Assembly (NCBI GenBank): GCA_937127245.1 | Contig: CAKZLU010000029.1 | Coordinates: 193,502-257,501 of the forward strand | Direction: 5' to 3' | Source of the DNA: an uncultured Actinomycetes bacterium | GTDB taxonomy: Bacteria; Actinomycetota; Geothermincolia; Fen-727; JACVIW01 | Length of the DNA: 64,000 bases | Part shown: one piece after another, positions 16,947 to 28,033 of the stretch | Position numbering within the stretch: position 1 is the stretch's first letter | How the letters are laid out: every line of letters starts with the position of its first letter | Made by a program: the position numbers and the translations under genes | The notes under the pieces: generated by a model | The model's input: the letters and a program-made list of their open reading frames with translations, nothing else | What the model was told of the DNA's origin: nothing | Database searches by the model: none

Positions 16947-16963
16947 GGCGCGTTTTACGCGCC
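16947..16963 (-). terminator. Possible terminator after the YdcZ-like gene
   Basis: GGCGCG and CGCGCC form a six-base GC stem with a TTTTA loop, 30 bases past the stop of the minus-strand membrane gene. On the minus strand it is followed by CTTTAAC, a short T-run only, so termination is possible but not certain. Confidence 0.45.
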
Positions 16964-16992
16964 GATATTCCACATATACCTCTGTTTTAAGG

Positions 16993-17436
16993 TCAAAGCA
17001 TTACCGCTATGTACGCACCGCCTATCATTATGGCGATTCCAAGGAGTTTTAAGGAGGTTATGGAGACTTCCGGTGAACTCCACAGGGCAAAGTGGCTTAT
17101 CAAAATTCCCGCGATCACCTGACCGGAAAGGAGCATGACATTTGCTGCGCCAGCTCCAATTTTAGGAATGATTACAGCGGTGGCAAGAACAAGCGAGGCC
17201 CCCAGAACTCCCGCCAAAAGCAATAGTGGGTTAATCTTGGAAATTTGAGATACGGCTGATCTATCTGGTCCGGCAAGCCATATCACCACGGCGACGATCG
17301 CGCCGATCACCCAGAAGATAGCATTCCCAGCTCGCGCGTTGCCAAGCTTTTGCCCAACATCGGCGTTCATGGCAAGATGAACGGCCAGAATAAGCCCAAC
17401 ACCAAAAGCGAAAAGGTAATAAAGCACTTTGGTCAC
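16993..17436 (-). CDS. YdcZ-type (DUF606) DMT-superfamily membrane protein
   Basis: This 147-residue protein has five hydrophobic helices (around residues 4-22, 36-56, 69-90, 96-116 and 128-146). The pattern matches the half-size DUF606 family of the drug/metabolite transporter superfamily: an NA..GNAIFWVIGA segment, a conserved GAGAANVMLLSGQVIAGIL, and a closing LKLLGIAIMIGGAYIA. Such proteins usually work as dimers or fused pairs; the substrate is unknown. It stands alone between tRNA-Lys and an oxidoreductase gene. Confidence 0.85.
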   Translation of the reverse strand: MTKVLYYLFAFGVGLILAVHLAMNADVGQKLGNARAGNAIFWVIGAIVAVVIWLAGPDRSAVSQISKINPLLLLAGVLGASLVLATAVIIPKIGAGAANVMLLSGQVIAGILISHFALWSSPEVSITSLKLLGIAIMIGGAYIAVML

Positions 17437-17613
17437 CGTTCTACCTCCTGTGTTGTTCGATCTTATTTTTGGAAAACAAGATTGAATTTCTCATTCTACC
17501 TGACCTCATAAACGAGGTAGCGTCTCCGCATCACTTTGAGATAATGAAAAGACACCTCATGTTGAAACTCACAAAAAAGGTCTGACAGATTTGACCGTTG
17601 AGCATATCTGCGC

Positions 17614-18684
17614 TTAATTCACTTCATCAAGATGCACTTCTCTACCTTCCCTTGCTGAGCTTATCGCCGCGAGGGCGAACTGGAGAACCCTTCTGCCCTC
17701 AGCGGGAGTAAGGTGAGGCGATTGGCCGGCAGCAAGGCAGTCAAGCAGGTGGCGGGTACAATTGCGAAAGCTCGCTCCCCAGTCAACCTCAAGATCCGTG
17801 AAAGCTTTAAGCTCACCCTCGCGGTAGAGAAGGAGTGGAGGTATGCTGAGCATATTGCCGTGCCCACGCGTTATCCAGATGACCCCGTCTGTCCCCGTTA
17901 TCTCGACCCTGTCGTCCGCTGCGTAATAATCGGACTGGATATACATATTGTAGGCCCAGGTGAAATCAATACTTCCAAATTTCTTACCCTCTCTGTATTT
18001 CCAGATGCATATGCTTGGAGCGTCAACCGCTCTTCCCTCTCCGATGGTAAGCTCTTCCATCCAGGCGAACACTTTTTCCACATCCCCAAGAAGGTAGAGG
18101 GCCATTGAGAACTTGTGGTAGCCGTCGTCAAACACAAAAGGTCCTCCGCCGCACGTCTTTTCGTCGACTCGCCAGGCCCATGCCTCAAGCGGAACTTCCC
18201 AGCCACCCTTCCCAGATAGAGTTCTCATGCGAATGTTCAAGGGTTCTCCGATCGCGCCTTCGTCTATCAGCGATTTCGCTTTCATCACGGGAGGGTAAAA
18301 GACAAAATTCTCATATATTCGCAGTACCACTCCCGCTTTATTTGCCGCTTCAATTATTTCATCCATTTCCCGAACGTTTATCGCCGGTGGTTTCTGAAGC
18401 GAGACATGCTTTCCTTTTTCCAATGCCTCGATTGCCATTGTCCGGTGAAGGTGATGGGGGGTGAGAATCTCCACAAGCTGCACAGCCGGGTCCTCAACGA
18501 GGTCGCGGTAGTCGGTGTAAATCTTAGGAATTCCGTACTCTTCGGCTCTTTTGCGCATTTTATTCTCTGAGATATCTGATATCGCTATGACAGATGCGTC
18601 CTCTCTTCCCTCATATCCGAGCATATGGAGGTCGAATATTCGCCCGCAACCGATAATGCCAACCCCTATCTTGTCTTTACTCAT
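17614..18684 (-). CDS. Gfo/Idh/MocA family oxidoreductase
   Basis: This NAD(P)-dependent dehydrogenase acts on a sugar, inositol or related polyol; the exact substrate cannot be read from sequence. The N-terminal Rossmann motif is GVGIIGCGRIFDLHM, followed by the family motif EKGKHVSLQKP, whose Lys is catalytic. A C-terminal alpha/beta domain contains GGGPFVFDDGYHKFSMALYL, with the conserved Asp and His of the active site. The ATG at 18684 is preferred because AAGGAG lies seven bases upstream; an earlier in-frame ATG at 18717 lacks a site. The product is 356 residues. Confidence 0.9.
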   Translation of the reverse strand: MSKDKIGVGIIGCGRIFDLHMLGYEGREDASVIAISDISENKMRKRAEEYGIPKIYTDYRDLVEDPAVQLVEILTPHHLHRTMAIEALEKGKHVSLQKPPAINVREMDEIIEAANKAGVVLRIYENFVFYPPVMKAKSLIDEGAIGEPLNIRMRTLSGKGGWEVPLEAWAWRVDEKTCGGGPFVFDDGYHKFSMALYLLGDVEKVFAWMEELTIGEGRAVDAPSICIWKYREGKKFGSIDFTWAYNMYIQSDYYAADDRVEITGTDGVIWITRGHGNMLSIPPLLLYREGELKAFTDLEVDWGASFRNCTRHLLDCLAAGQSPHLTPAEGRRVLQFALAAISSAREGREVHLDEVN

Positions 18685-18717
18685 TTCTGCTCTCCTTACA
18701 TAACAGGCTGTTTGCAC

Positions 18718-19119
18718 CTTCTCATCGACCGTTTCTATATATCATTTTCGAGTTTGGAAAGGCAAAACTCCCGTCAAGTGGCAAATCTGAGGATTGGCGG
18801 TTGAGTGATAGGGGATAGGAGATGAAACTCTTTTCATAGGGTTCCGATCGTTATGAAACCCTGGATCTTCTTTTCAAATGAGATTGAAAGATGATTGGGA
18901 GATTTTCAAAATAAAGGGAGCTTCCCCGCCTGTGCGCTCTTTTAATGGAGGCTTAAGGGGGACCCGTATCGAAATAGATAGGCGCCTGCAGAAAATCAGG
19001 ATATGGTTATATTTAAGGACAGAGCGAGCCTGAATTGCTTGTGGTTTTAAATGGTAAAATAGTCAGTGGGAAGATTCCTAAGCTTATGAAAATTTTTGAG
19101 GCGGTCGGTCTTGTCTTTC
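18718..19119. other. Intergenic region between oxidoreductase and tRNA-Leu
   Basis: About 400 bases with no supported gene. A TAAAAT at roughly 19055-19060 with an upstream TTGCTT (spacing shorter than ideal) could drive tRNA-Leu and trigger-factor transcription. A near-repeat of TTTCATAGGG and TATGAAACCC around 18834-18864 forms a weak hairpin. Confidence 0.4.
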
Positions 19120-19205
19120 GCGAGAGTGGCGGAACTGGCAGACGCGCGGGGCTTAGGACTCCGTGGTCTTTGACCGTGGGGGTTCGAGTCCCCCCTCTCG
19201 CACCA
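19120..19205 (+). tRNA. tRNA-Leu (anticodon TAG)
   Basis: An 86-base class II tRNA with acceptor GCGAGAG pairing CTCTCGC, encoded ACCA, an anticodon loop CTTAGGA giving TAG, a long variable arm (TGGTCTTTGACCG) and T-arm GGTTCGAGTCC. It is 33 bases upstream of the trigger-factor start. Confidence 0.97.
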
Positions 19206-19238
19206 ATCGCTACATGATGAAATGAGGAGGAGATTCGT

Positions 19239-20783
19239 CTGAAAGCGGAAGTATTAAAAAAGGAAGGTCATGAGGTTACACTAAGGATAGAGGCTGAGTT
19301 TGACGACTTAAGAGAAGCCTTAGATGAGACTTACAAAGAGGTAAGCAGAACCATCAGCGTTCCTGGATTCAGAAAGGGCAGAGTCCCGAGGGCAGTTATC
19401 GATAGGCGTTTGGGCGCTGATAACGTTTTCAAGCAGGCGGTGGAAAGGGGACTTCCTTCGTTGTACCTTGCCGGTGTTGAATCTTCAGGCATATTTCCCG
19501 TTTCCGAACCAACAATCACGATGCTCGAGACAAGGGATGACAGGTCCGTGGTTTTCGAGGCGAAGGTTGACGTAAAGCCAGATGTGGCGGTCAAAGACTA
19601 CAAAGGGATCAAGGTTGATAGACCCGACACCGACGTAAGCGATGACGATGTTGAAAGAGCCATGCAGCAAGCTCGTGAGCGGTTCGCCACTTTGGAAGTT
19701 GTTGAAGGGAGGCCCGCTTCCGAGGGCGACTATTTACTTTTCGACTACAAGGCTTTTGCCGAGGGCATCCCCGAGGAAGGAGCCAGTGGTTCGGATGTCC
19801 TGATTGAAATAGGAGCTGGTGATTTCCTGCCCGGTTTTGACAACCAACTTGTTGGGGCGAGAAAAGGAGACATCATTGACGTGGTTGTCAATTTCCCTCC
19901 CGACTACGGGGTGAGGGAACTTGCTGGTAAACCCGCAACGTTTAGAGTAATAGTCAAAGAGATAAAGACGAAGGTCCTTCCTCCACTTGATGACAAACTT
20001 GTTAAAGAAATAAGCATTTTTGAGACCGTTGACCAGTTCAAACAGGACCTGCGAGACAAAATATCACAACTTAAGGAAATGGCGGCGGAAAGGGAAGTAA
20101 GACAGAGTGTCGTGGATGCGCTGGTTGATAAAACTTACATTGATCTTCCCGAGTCCATGGTTAAAAGGGAAATCGACAGGGAGATTGAGGAATTCGCAGA
20201 GAAGATCCGTGAGCGTGGCATAGATTTTGAGGACTATTTGAAGGCGGCTAAGGTGACCCGCTACGAAATGGAGAAGATGTTTCGCCCGAAGATTATCAAA
20301 GGCCTGAAAGCCGAACTCGCCCTTGAGGCTGTTGCTGATGCGGAAAATATACAGGTTTCTGAGGAGGAAGCCGAGGAATATATTAAAGAGAGGGTGGCGG
20401 CAGCGGGCGGAGACCCGGAGAAAGTGCTCGAGGAGATAAGAAGAAGAGGAGAGATCCCCATGATAGTTGCGAATATGAGGCTATCTCGCGCGGTTGATTT
20501 CCTGGTTGAGAACGCCGAAATCCGCGGTGGAGTATCCGCTACCGGACCATCTGAAGGCGAGAAAGAATCCGGTGATTTGAGGCGGGAAAGCGAAACGGAG
20601 ATGAACCAAAGCGAAAATGCTCAGGACGATTCCGGGGAAGAATCCGATGAGACGAAAGATTCTGTTTCCGCGGAGGAAACGCCAACCCCACAAGAGATAG
20701 AAAGAGCCGCAAGCATGGAAGATCCTTCTTCGGTAGAGTCGATTTCCGGGGAAATGGAAAATAAGACAGAAAGAGCCGAATAG
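19239..20783 (+). CDS. tig: Trigger factor (ribosome-associated chaperone, peptidyl-prolyl isomerase)
   Basis: Trigger factor binds ribosomal protein L23 at the tunnel exit and shields nascent chains. The N-terminal ribosome-binding motif VPGFRKGRVPR is present near residue 43. An FKBP-like PPIase domain follows (about 150-240) and then the helical chaperone arms. The last roughly 85 residues form a low-complexity acidic tail (many E, S, D), longer than usual. After an in-frame stop at 19218 the frame has no ATG, GTG or TTG before well inside the conserved domain. A CTG at 19239 lies exactly eight bases after AGGAGG, so a CTG start giving 514 residues is proposed. clpP and clpX follow. Confidence 0.93.
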   Translation: MKAEVLKKEGHEVTLRIEAEFDDLREALDETYKEVSRTISVPGFRKGRVPRAVIDRRLGADNVFKQAVERGLPSLYLAGVESSGIFPVSEPTITMLETRDDRSVVFEAKVDVKPDVAVKDYKGIKVDRPDTDVSDDDVERAMQQARERFATLEVVEGRPASEGDYLLFDYKAFAEGIPEEGASGSDVLIEIGAGDFLPGFDNQLVGARKGDIIDVVVNFPPDYGVRELAGKPATFRVIVKEIKTKVLPPLDDKLVKEISIFETVDQFKQDLRDKISQLKEMAAEREVRQSVVDALVDKTYIDLPESMVKREIDREIEEFAEKIRERGIDFEDYLKAAKVTRYEMEKMFRPKIIKGLKAELALEAVADAENIQVSEEEAEEYIKERVAAAGGDPEKVLEEIRRRGEIPMIVANMRLSRAVDFLVENAEIRGGVSATGPSEGEKESGDLRRESETEMNQSENAQDDSGEESDETKDSVSAEETPTPQEIERAASMEDPSSVESISGEMENKTERAE

Positions 20784-20869
20784 GGACCGAAGGGAGATTC
20801 GCCCGAAGAGGGTTAAGTTAATTAAGTTAAACTGGAAACAAGAAAAACCGGGAGGTGCGAAAGGAAGAT

Positions 20870-21490
20870 ATGAAAGGCCAACTTGTTCCGATAGTGATTG
20901 AGCAAACTCCAAGAGGGGAACGTTCCTTTGACATATATTCTCGCTTGCTGAAGGAGCGGATAGTCTTCATCGGGATGGAGATCGATGACCATCTGGCTAA
21001 TCTCGTTATGGCTCAACTGCTTCATCTGGAAAGTGAAAATCCTGAAAAAGACATAAACATATACATAAACTCCCCCGGCGGAACCGTTACCAGTACTCTT
21101 GCGATCTATGACACTATGCAATACATACGCTGTGATGTTTCAACGGTTTGCATAGGACAGGCGGCAAGCGGAGCCGCGGTTCTTCTCGCTGCAGGGACAA
21201 AGGGCAAAAGGTTTGCGACGCCTCATTCAAGGATACTGATCCATCAACCACACGGAGGGGCGTCAGGGCAGGCTATTGACATAGATATTCAAGCAAGGGA
21301 GATATTGCGGACCAGAAGGCTTCTTGACGAAATTCTGGCCAAGCACACAGGCCAGCCGATTGAGAAGATCCACCAGGACACCGACAGGGATTTCATAATG
21401 GTGCCTGAGCAAGCTAAAGAGTACGGGATAATCGATGAAGTAATTTCCCAGCGAAAGATTGGGGAGGAAACCGGAAAGCCAAAGAAGTAA
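20870..21490 (+). CDS. clpP: ATP-dependent Clp protease proteolytic subunit
   Basis: ClpP is the serine peptidase barrel that degrades substrates unfolded by ClpX. The catalytic triad is visible: Ser in [11 protein letters not shown], His in [11 protein letters not shown], and the Asp further on ([10 protein letters not shown]). The N-terminus [22 protein letters not shown] is standard. The ATG at 20870 (AAAGGA just upstream) is preferred over a GTG at 20855 that lies inside the GGGAGG element. The product is 206 residues. It is followed after 61 bases by clpX. Confidence 0.97.
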   Translation: MKGQLVPIVIEQTPRGERSFDIYSRLLKERIVFIGMEIDDHLANLVMAQLLHLESENPEKDINIYINSPGGTVTSTLAIYDTMQYIRCDVSTVCIGQAASGAAVLLAAGTKGKRFATPHSRILIHQPHGGASGQAIDIDIQAREILRTRRLLDEILAKHTGQPIEKIHQDTDRDFIMVPEQAKEYGIIDEVISQRKIGEETGKPKK

Positions 21491-21551
21491 AAATACATAG
21501 CCGGTAGTATTCAAGCGGCACTTAAGAGTAAAAAATTAGCTGGAGGTTGAG

Positions 21552-22838
21552 TTGGCAAAGTTTTCAGACGGAAGCGACTTACTCAAATGTTCTTTCTGCG
21601 GAAAGACTCAAAGGCACGTGAAAAAACTGATCGCTGGGCCAGGTGTTTACATATGCGATGAGTGTATAGAGTTGTGCAACGAGATAATCGCTGAGGAGCT
21701 CTCGGAAACACCTGATATTCAGCTCGGGCAGATTCCGAAGCCCAAGGATATACATGCGTTCCTGGATGAGTATGTCATAGGGCAGGAACGCGCGAAAATG
21801 ATTCTCTCGGTTGCCGTATACAATCACTACAAAAGAATCCAGGTGGGTGCGTATTCGAATGACGACGTAGAGCTTCAAAAGTCGAACATTCTCCTTGTTG
21901 GGCCGACAGGGTGCGGAAAAACCCTTCTTGCGCAAACGCTCGCGAGATTTCTTAATGTGCCATTTGCCATAGCCGACGCCACGACGCTCACCGAGGCGGG
22001 ATATGTTGGCGAGGATGTGGAAAACATCTTACTGAAACTGATTCAGGCGGCGGACCTAGATGTCAAGAAGGCTGAGACGGGGATAATCTATATAGATGAG
22101 ATTGACAAGATAGCCAGGAAAAGCGAAAGTCCAAGCATTACGCGCGATGTCTCCGGCGAGGGTGTTCAGCAGGCTCTTTTGAAAATACTCGAAGGAACGA
22201 TTGCGAGCGTGCCCCCGCAGGGAGGGCGAAAACACCCGCATCAAGAGTTCATCCAAATTGACACGACTAATATTCTGTTTATATGCGGCGGGGCGTTCTC
22301 TGGTATAGAGGACATAATCGAGGATAGGGTCGGAAGAAAAGGTGTCGGTTTCGGGGCTGAGGTAAAGCCTAAGGGTGAAAAGAATATTGGCGAGATCCTT
22401 ACTCAAATAATGCCTGAGGACCTCCTAAAGTACGGATTGATTCCTGAGTTCGTTGGAAGGCTTCCGGTAGTGGCGACGCTTCATAACCTGACAAAAGAGC
22501 ATCTCATGGAAATACTCGTTAAGCCGAAGAACGCTCTCGTGAAGCAGTACAAGAAATTTTTCGAATTCGATGGAGTTGAGCTTATCTTCACAGAGGGCGC
22601 GCTCGAGGAGATCGCGGAGAAAGCTCTGGAGAGAGCCACAGGCGCGAGAGGTCTTAGGGCTATTATGGAAGATGCGCTCCTGACAACGATGTTTGAACTA
22701 CCCTCCAGAACGGACATTGTCAAATGCGTTGTCACAAGAGAAGTTGTTGCCGAGAATTACAAACCTACGCTACTTACGTCGCGTTCCGAAATCAAATTCT
22801 CCGAGGAGGGTGAGGCAAAGGAAGAAGAAACAGCTTAA
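21552..22838 (+). CDS. clpX: ATP-dependent Clp protease ATP-binding subunit ClpX
   Basis: ClpX is the AAA+ unfoldase partner of ClpP. The 428-residue protein has the N-terminal C4 zinc-binding domain (CSFCGKT, then CDECIELC), Walker A ([15 protein letters not shown], about residue 116), Walker B ([11 protein letters not shown]), and the pore loop GYVGEDVE. The C-terminal sensor 2 region is [11 protein letters not shown]. The TTG start follows TGGAGG. The stop overlaps the convergent gene at 22835. Confidence 0.98.
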   Translation: MAKFSDGSDLLKCSFCGKTQRHVKKLIAGPGVYICDECIELCNEIIAEELSETPDIQLGQIPKPKDIHAFLDEYVIGQERAKMILSVAVYNHYKRIQVGAYSNDDVELQKSNILLVGPTGCGKTLLAQTLARFLNVPFAIADATTLTEAGYVGEDVENILLKLIQAADLDVKKAETGIIYIDEIDKIARKSESPSITRDVSGEGVQQALLKILEGTIASVPPQGGRKHPHQEFIQIDTTNILFICGGAFSGIEDIIEDRVGRKGVGFGAEVKPKGEKNIGEILTQIMPEDLLKYGLIPEFVGRLPVVATLHNLTKEHLMEILVKPKNALVKQYKKFFEFDGVELIFTEGALEEIAEKALERATGARGLRAIMEDALLTTMFELPSRTDIVKCVVTREVVAENYKPTLLTSRSEIKFSEEGEAKEEETA

Positions 22839-23173
22839 TCGCCCTTTTGTTTTGATGAAATCTTTCCGGCGAATTCCGCCATCTTAACAAGTGGAGATTT
22901 TGATGTTTCTTGAAAATTTTCCGATATGAATGTCCACCTGCCACCCAATTCTTCATAGACTTCAGCTAAGCGCTCAAGTCTTTCTCCAAATTCGGTGCTT
23001 TTCTCAACCGCTTTCTGGGCTCTTGACTTGAGGTCGTTTAAATACGGACTCACCTGGGCGTAAGCCCTTCTGGTTGTTTTGTAAGTTTTTACCGCGGAAT
23101 TGCCGATTGCAATAATCACGATTATGCCGAGCATAAGAGGAACACAGCAGATTAGGATATACGCTAAAATCAT
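22835..23173 (-). CDS. Small membrane-anchored coiled-coil protein
   Basis: This 112-residue protein starts with one membrane helix (residues 3-27) followed by a charged helical region ([20 protein letters not shown], later [16 protein letters not shown]) likely to form a coiled coil, resembling DUF948-type proteins in layout. The ATG has CAGGAGG three bases upstream. It converges on clpX with a four-base overlap, lying between clpX and valS on the opposite strand. Function unknown. Confidence 0.7.
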   Translation of the reverse strand: MILAYILICCVPLMLGIIVIIAIGNSAVKTYKTTRRAYAQVSPYLNDLKSRAQKAVEKSTEFGERLERLAEVYEELGGRWTFISENFQETSKSPLVKMAEFAGKISSKQKGD

Positions 23174-23380
23174 GGTGCCTCCTGGTTGGCCTGTCCTTCA
23201 GTGAGCTTTGTAGGATTTTAACATATTACAGTTTTTCGGCTTGTTGCCGGTGGGCATGCTTCGTGCAAATCGAAAAAGACGGTCAGGACGAAGACTTTTA
23301 AGTTCGCCGACTCCTTCGGCGTTGTATAAACCGCAAAGAGGCAATACAATTTCGGGAAAAAGGTCCGGGCGGTGTAAGGT

Positions 23381-26056
23381 TTGAGTGAACATTATTCTTC
23401 AGATAAGAGAGAAATGAAGAGCGCCTGTTCTCCTGCTGATTTTGAGGAGAAGTGGTACTGTTATTGGGAAGAGCGAGGATACTTCCATGCTCGTACTAAT
23501 TCCTGGAACCCCCCGTTTTCAATGGTTATTCCTCCCCCGAACGTTACAGGTGTCCTGCATATGGGTCATGCTCTCAACAATACGCTTCAGGATGTTCTCG
23601 CCAGATGGAAGAGAATGCAGGGTTTTGAGGTTTTATGGATTCCCGGGACGGACCACGCTGGGATAGCGACTCAGAATGTCGTGGAGAGGCAGTTGGAAAA
23701 GGAGGGAATGAGCAGGAAAACTCTCGGTCGTGAAAAATTTGTTGAGCGCGTCTGGCAGTGGAAGGAAGAATACGGTGGCACCATAATCAAGCAGTTGAAG
23801 AGACTTGGCTGCTCCTGCGACTGGGAGCGGGAGCGTTTCACAATGGATGAAGGTTGTTCCCTTGCTGTTCGTACTGTCTTCAAAAGGCTGTATGACGCCG
23901 GGCTTATTTATAAAGGGGAATACATAATCAACTGGTGTCCGCGATGTCTTACCGCTCTTTCCGATATCGAGGTTGAATACAGGGAGAAGAGCGGTCATCT
24001 GTGGTATATTGCCTATCCTTTCGAGGATGGCGACGGTGAGATTGTCGTCGCAACAACGAGACCCGAGACGATGCTCGGGGATACAGCCGTTGCGGTTCAT
24101 CCTAAGGATTCGAGGTATAAAGACGCCGTGGGGAGAAGAGTTATCCTCCCGCTCGTTGAAAGAATAATCCCGGTGATTACAGATGAATTGGTTGATCCTG
24201 AGTTTGGAACTGGTGCGGTTAAAGTAACCCCGGCACATGACCCAGCAGACTTTGATATCGGCGTGAGACACAGTCTTGAGCGCGTAAACATATTCAATCA
24301 GGACGCGAGCATAAGTGAAAACGGCGGTCGGTATTCAGGACTTGACCGCTACGAGGCCCGCGACGGCGTCTTAGAGGACCTGAGGAATGAGGGCTTTCTT
24401 AAGAAAACCGATGACCATATGCATGCGGTAGGACACTGTTACCGATGCGGGACTGAAGTTGAACCTTACCTCTCCGAGCAGTGGTTTGTGAAAATGAAGG
24501 ACCTCGCGCGGGCGGGGATAGAAGCTGTGAGAGATGGAAGGATAAGATTTGTGCCCTCAAGGTGGGAGAAAGTCTATTTCGACTGGATGGAAAACATTAA
24601 GGACTGGTGCATATCAAGACAGTTGTGGTGGGGTCACCGCATTCCAGTTTGGTACTGCGAAAACTGCGGGGAAATAATCGTATCCGTTGATGAGCCGCGA
24701 AAGTGCCGGTGCGGCTCAGGCGAGTTGACCCAAGACCCCGATGTTCTTGACACCTGGTTTTCCTCTGGCATCTGGCCTTTTTCCACCATGGGGTGGCCCG
24801 AAGACACCCCTGAACTTAAGGTTTTTTATCCGACATCCGTTTTAACAACTGGTTTCGACATAATCTTCTTCTGGGTCGCCAGAATGATAATGCTTGGACT
24901 CTATTTCATGGGTGATGTACCTTTCAGGGAAGTATTCGTCACAGCCCTCGTGCGGGACTACGAGGGCAAGAAGATGAGCAAATCGAGTGGGAATGTAATC
25001 GACCCCATTGATGTTATTGAGGTCTACGGGACCGATGCGCTGAGATTTACCCTCTCATCGATTGCGGTACCGGGAAGGGATATTAACCTTGCAGAGGAGC
25101 GGATTGCTGGCAACAGGAATTTCGTGAATAAAATCTGGAACGCCGCAAGGCTTGTGATCTCTAATTTGGGAGATTTCGACCCGTTCGCATACCCGCTGGA
25201 CAGTCTCGAGTTTGAACTCGCCGACAGGTGGATAATGAGCAGGCTTTCAAATGTGATTTCCAAAGTCACTCAGGCGATGTCTTCTTACAATTTCAGCGTC
25301 GCTGGCAAGACGCTCCACAAGTTCTTCTGGGGTGAATTCTGCGACTGGTATCTCGAAATAGCAAAGTCGAGGTTCTACAGAGGGTCGGATGCCGAAAATG
25401 CGACGGCAAAATGGGTGTCCTGGAGGGTTTTGGAGTGCACCTTAAGGCTTCTACACCCTTACATGCCTTTTATAACCGAGGAGATCTGGCAGAGATTGCC
25501 CCACAAGGGGGACACGGTTATGTTGGCGCCGTGGCCGTTGCACGATGATTTTGTAAGGGACGAGGATTCCGAAAGAAAGATGGAGATTGTGAAATCCTTT
25601 GTCACGGGGATAAGATCGGCGCGTTCCGAGCACATGATTCATCCTTCAGACAGGACGAGCATATATATAGTCTGTAGCGGTGAATCAAAGGAGATGATAT
25701 CTCGTTGGAGTTCTTACATTATTGACCTTTGCGGCGCTAAGCAATTTGAGGTAAATGAATCCCCGCCGTCGGGTCAATTTGACGTTCGTGTGGTTACTGA
25801 GTATGGCGAAGCATATCTTACCTGGGAGAGAAAAGTCGATGCTTCTGCGGAGATTGAGCGGATTTTGAAGAAACTTGCAAAGGTGGAGCGCGAGCTTGAG
25901 CGGGTTAAATCCAAGATTCTTGATGAGCTGTTTGTTGCTAAGGCCCCACCGGAAGTAGTGGAGCGGGAACGTAAAAAAGAAGCTGAACTTACCGAACAGA
26001 GAAACAAGCTCAATGAGCAGTTGAAAATACTTGAAGCTTATCGAGAGAAGCGATGA
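23381..26056 (+). CDS. valS: Valyl-tRNA synthetase
   Basis: This class I synthetase charges tRNA-Val. The 891-residue protein has the PPPNVTG and HIGH-like HMGHAL motif near residue 60. The editing domain contains [17 protein letters not shown], and the KMSKS loop is KKMSKSSGN near residue 530. A C-terminal coiled-coil arm is present ([18 protein letters not shown]). The start is taken as TTG 23381; the ribosome-binding site is weak, and an ATG at 23414 is possible. The 207-base leader has no recognisable T-box. folC overlaps its end by ATGA. Confidence 0.97.
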   Translation: MSEHYSSDKREMKSACSPADFEEKWYCYWEERGYFHARTNSWNPPFSMVIPPPNVTGVLHMGHALNNTLQDVLARWKRMQGFEVLWIPGTDHAGIATQNVVERQLEKEGMSRKTLGREKFVERVWQWKEEYGGTIIKQLKRLGCSCDWERERFTMDEGCSLAVRTVFKRLYDAGLIYKGEYIINWCPRCLTALSDIEVEYREKSGHLWYIAYPFEDGDGEIVVATTRPETMLGDTAVAVHPKDSRYKDAVGRRVILPLVERIIPVITDELVDPEFGTGAVKVTPAHDPADFDIGVRHSLERVNIFNQDASISENGGRYSGLDRYEARDGVLEDLRNEGFLKKTDDHMHAVGHCYRCGTEVEPYLSEQWFVKMKDLARAGIEAVRDGRIRFVPSRWEKVYFDWMENIKDWCISRQLWWGHRIPVWYCENCGEIIVSVDEPRKCRCGSGELTQDPDVLDTWFSSGIWPFSTMGWPEDTPELKVFYPTSVLTTGFDIIFFWVARMIMLGLYFMGDVPFREVFVTALVRDYEGKKMSKSSGNVIDPIDVIEVYGTDALRFTLSSIAVPGRDINLAEERIAGNRNFVNKIWNAARLVISNLGDFDPFAYPLDSLEFELADRWIMSRLSNVISKVTQAMSSYNFSVAGKTLHKFFWGEFCDWYLEIAKSRFYRGSDAENATAKWVSWRVLECTLRLLHPYMPFITEEIWQRLPHKGDTVMLAPWPLHDDFVRDEDSERKMEIVKSFVTGIRSARSEHMIHPSDRTSIYIVCSGESKEMISRWSSYIIDLCGAKQFEVNESPPSGQFDVRVVTEYGEAYLTWERKVDASAEIERILKKLAKVERELERVKSKILDELFVAKAPPEVVERERKKEAELTEQRNKLNEQLKILEAYREKR

Positions 26057-27402
26057 GATATTCCCATGCCGTAGATTATCTTGACAGCAAAGTAGTTCTC
26101 GGTGTCAAACCTTCTTTGAGGAGGATACTCCGGGTCCTTGATATGCTTGGTAATCCCCAGCATAGCTTTGAATCAATTCAGGTAACGGGCACAAACGGCA
26201 AGACATCGGTTTCGAACATGATTTCCACGATCCTTAAGGAGGAAGGATTCCTTGTAGGGCTGTATACCTCCCCTCATCTGGAGACCGTTAGGGAAAGAAT
26301 AGTTGTTAACGGTCAAATCATTTCCGTGGACGCTTTCACAAGTATCATGGAAAGACTCATCCCTTTTGTCGAGCGGGCGGAACAAGAACTCGGTGAGGAA
26401 CTTACTTATTTCGAGGTCGTCACAGCGGTTGGTTTCGAATTCTTTAAAGAAGCCGGAATTGACGTGGGGGTTTTGGAGGTTGGGATGGGCGGAAGATGGG
26501 ATGCGACCAATGTGGTTAATTCAAGAGTGGGCGTTATCACAAATGTGGGTATGGACCATGTTAAAGAGCTGGGACCGACAAAGGCGCACATAGCGAAAGA
26601 GAAAGCGGGAATAATAAAAAGTGGTTCAGTTGTAGTGACCGCGGAAGCGTCTAAGGAAATTCTTGAGATTTTTTTCTCTGAGTGTCAGAAGAAGAATGCC
26701 AGCCTGCGGGTTTTCGGAAGAGATTTCAAACTCGACTACATACTTCCCTACCGCGTAAGGGGTGAAGCTCCAGCGCAATTAATATCCATGATAGGTTTGG
26801 ATAACAGGTGCTACAGTGACATGAAGATACATCTTTTGGGCAAACATCAGGCAGTGAACGCCGCGTGCGCGGTTTACGCCGCGCAGTGTTTTATGGAAAT
26901 ATCGCATCCTGGTAGAGTCCTTGATGTGCAAACCGTCCGCTCTGCTCTCGCGTCGGTAAAGGTACCGGGCAGGCTCGAAATTGCTGGCGAAATGCCGCTT
27001 TTATTGCTTGATGGGGCGCATAACCCGGACGGTATCTCAAAGCTCGTCTCATCGATAATTTCTGAGTTTGAATACAAAAGACTGATCTTTGTGGTGTCAA
27101 TACTTGAGGACAAGGATGCCCCAACCATCTTGAAAATTCTGGGTTCTGCCGGGGATTTGATTGTCTGTACGCAGAACAGGAGCTCGAGGTCGATACCAGC
27201 GGGGGAACTAACCCGTCTGTGCGAGGCTCTGGGAGTAAAACATGAATTGAGGAAAGATTTTTCCGAGGCGATGAATTACGCAACGGAAATTGCCGGTCCC
27301 TTGGGATTGGTCTGCGTCACTGGCTCTCTTTATACGGTTTCAGAGGCGCGAATATTCTTAAAGCAACAAAACGCTTCCACGGAGATCAGACAGGACAGGT
27401 GA
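26053..27402 (+). CDS. folC: Folylpolyglutamate synthase / dihydrofolate synthase
   Basis: FolC adds glutamate to dihydropteroate and folates. The 449-residue Mur-ligase-fold protein has the P-loop [13 protein letters not shown] near residue 44, the family motif [17 protein letters not shown], the Mg-binding AKEKAGIIK, and [10 protein letters not shown] in the C-terminal domain. Translation is coupled to valS through an ATGA overlap, a common arrangement. ndk follows six bases later. Confidence 0.96.
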   Translation: MRYSHAVDYLDSKVVLGVKPSLRRILRVLDMLGNPQHSFESIQVTGTNGKTSVSNMISTILKEEGFLVGLYTSPHLETVRERIVVNGQIISVDAFTSIMERLIPFVERAEQELGEELTYFEVVTAVGFEFFKEAGIDVGVLEVGMGGRWDATNVVNSRVGVITNVGMDHVKELGPTKAHIAKEKAGIIKSGSVVVTAEASKEILEIFFSECQKKNASLRVFGRDFKLDYILPYRVRGEAPAQLISMIGLDNRCYSDMKIHLLGKHQAVNAACAVYAAQCFMEISHPGRVLDVQTVRSALASVKVPGRLEIAGEMPLLLLDGAHNPDGISKLVSSIISEFEYKRLIFVVSILEDKDAPTILKILGSAGDLIVCTQNRSSRSIPAGELTRLCEALGVKHELRKDFSEAMNYATEIAGPLGLVCVTGSLYTVSEARIFLKQQNASTEIRQDR

Positions 27403-27408
27403 TAAATT

Positions 27409-27828
27409 ATGGGTATAGAAAGAACTCTTTTAATAATAAAGCCGGACGGTGTGTCCAGAGGGTTAATAGGAGAAGTGATTTCGAGAATTGAGCGGAAGGG
27501 TTACCGCATAGAGGATATGAAGATGATGCGAATAGAAAAGGAACTTGCGGAAAAGCACTACTCGGAACACAGAGAAAAGCCCTTTTTCAGTAACCTTGTC
27601 TCTTTCATTATCAGCGGTCCCGTTGTTGTCGCGATTGTGTCGGGTGAAGGTTGCATTGCTGGATTTCGAAGCATGATGGGAGCGACCGACCCTCGGAAGG
27701 CTTCTCCCGGTACAATTAGAGGTGATTTCGCAACAGAGATCACAGAAAACATAGTCCATGGCTCGGACTCACCTGAAAGCGCGAAGCGGGAAATAGCGCT
27801 TTTCTTCCCGGAGGATTCTTCCTGCTGA
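27409..27828 (+). CDS. ndk: Nucleoside diphosphate kinase
   Basis: Ndk equilibrates nucleoside triphosphate pools through a phospho-histidine. The 139-residue protein starts [19 protein letters not shown] and contains the active-site segment [21 protein letters not shown] with the catalytic His. All standard positions are present. It is the last gene before a terminator. Confidence 0.97.
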   Translation: MGIERTLLIIKPDGVSRGLIGEVISRIERKGYRIEDMKMMRIEKELAEKHYSEHREKPFFSNLVSFIISGPVVVAIVSGEGCIAGFRSMMGATDPRKASPGTIRGDFATEITENIVHGSDSPESAKREIALFFPEDSSC

Positions 27829-27939
27829 CAATGAGTGAATGTTTTCCGGTGTGTTATTGTTTAAATCGGAGGTTTAAATCGGAGTGCGGTATATTGCTCA
27901 GATGAGTTGTTAAATTATAATATTGTCAATTATTGTTTA

Positions 27940-27970
27940 CATCCGTTAAACTTGCGGATGAATTTTTTTC
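27940..27970 (+). terminator. Rho-independent terminator after ndk
   Basis: CATCCG and CGGATG form a six-base stem with a nine-base loop, followed by AATTTTTTTCG. It lies about 110 bases after the ndk stop and before mreB, separating the valS-folC-ndk unit from the rod-shape operon. Confidence 0.7.
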
Positions 27971-28033
27971 GTTTTTATGCTTAATTTGTTAATGTAAATC
28001 GGTAAAAACAACAAGGAAGGTGAGGGACGAAAG

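Noticed and set aside
23174-23380. Possible T-box riboswitch in the valS leader
   Set aside because: The leader has some stem potential, but the conserved T-box core (TGGTACCGCG-like) and an AGTA bulge are absent, so the call is not supported.
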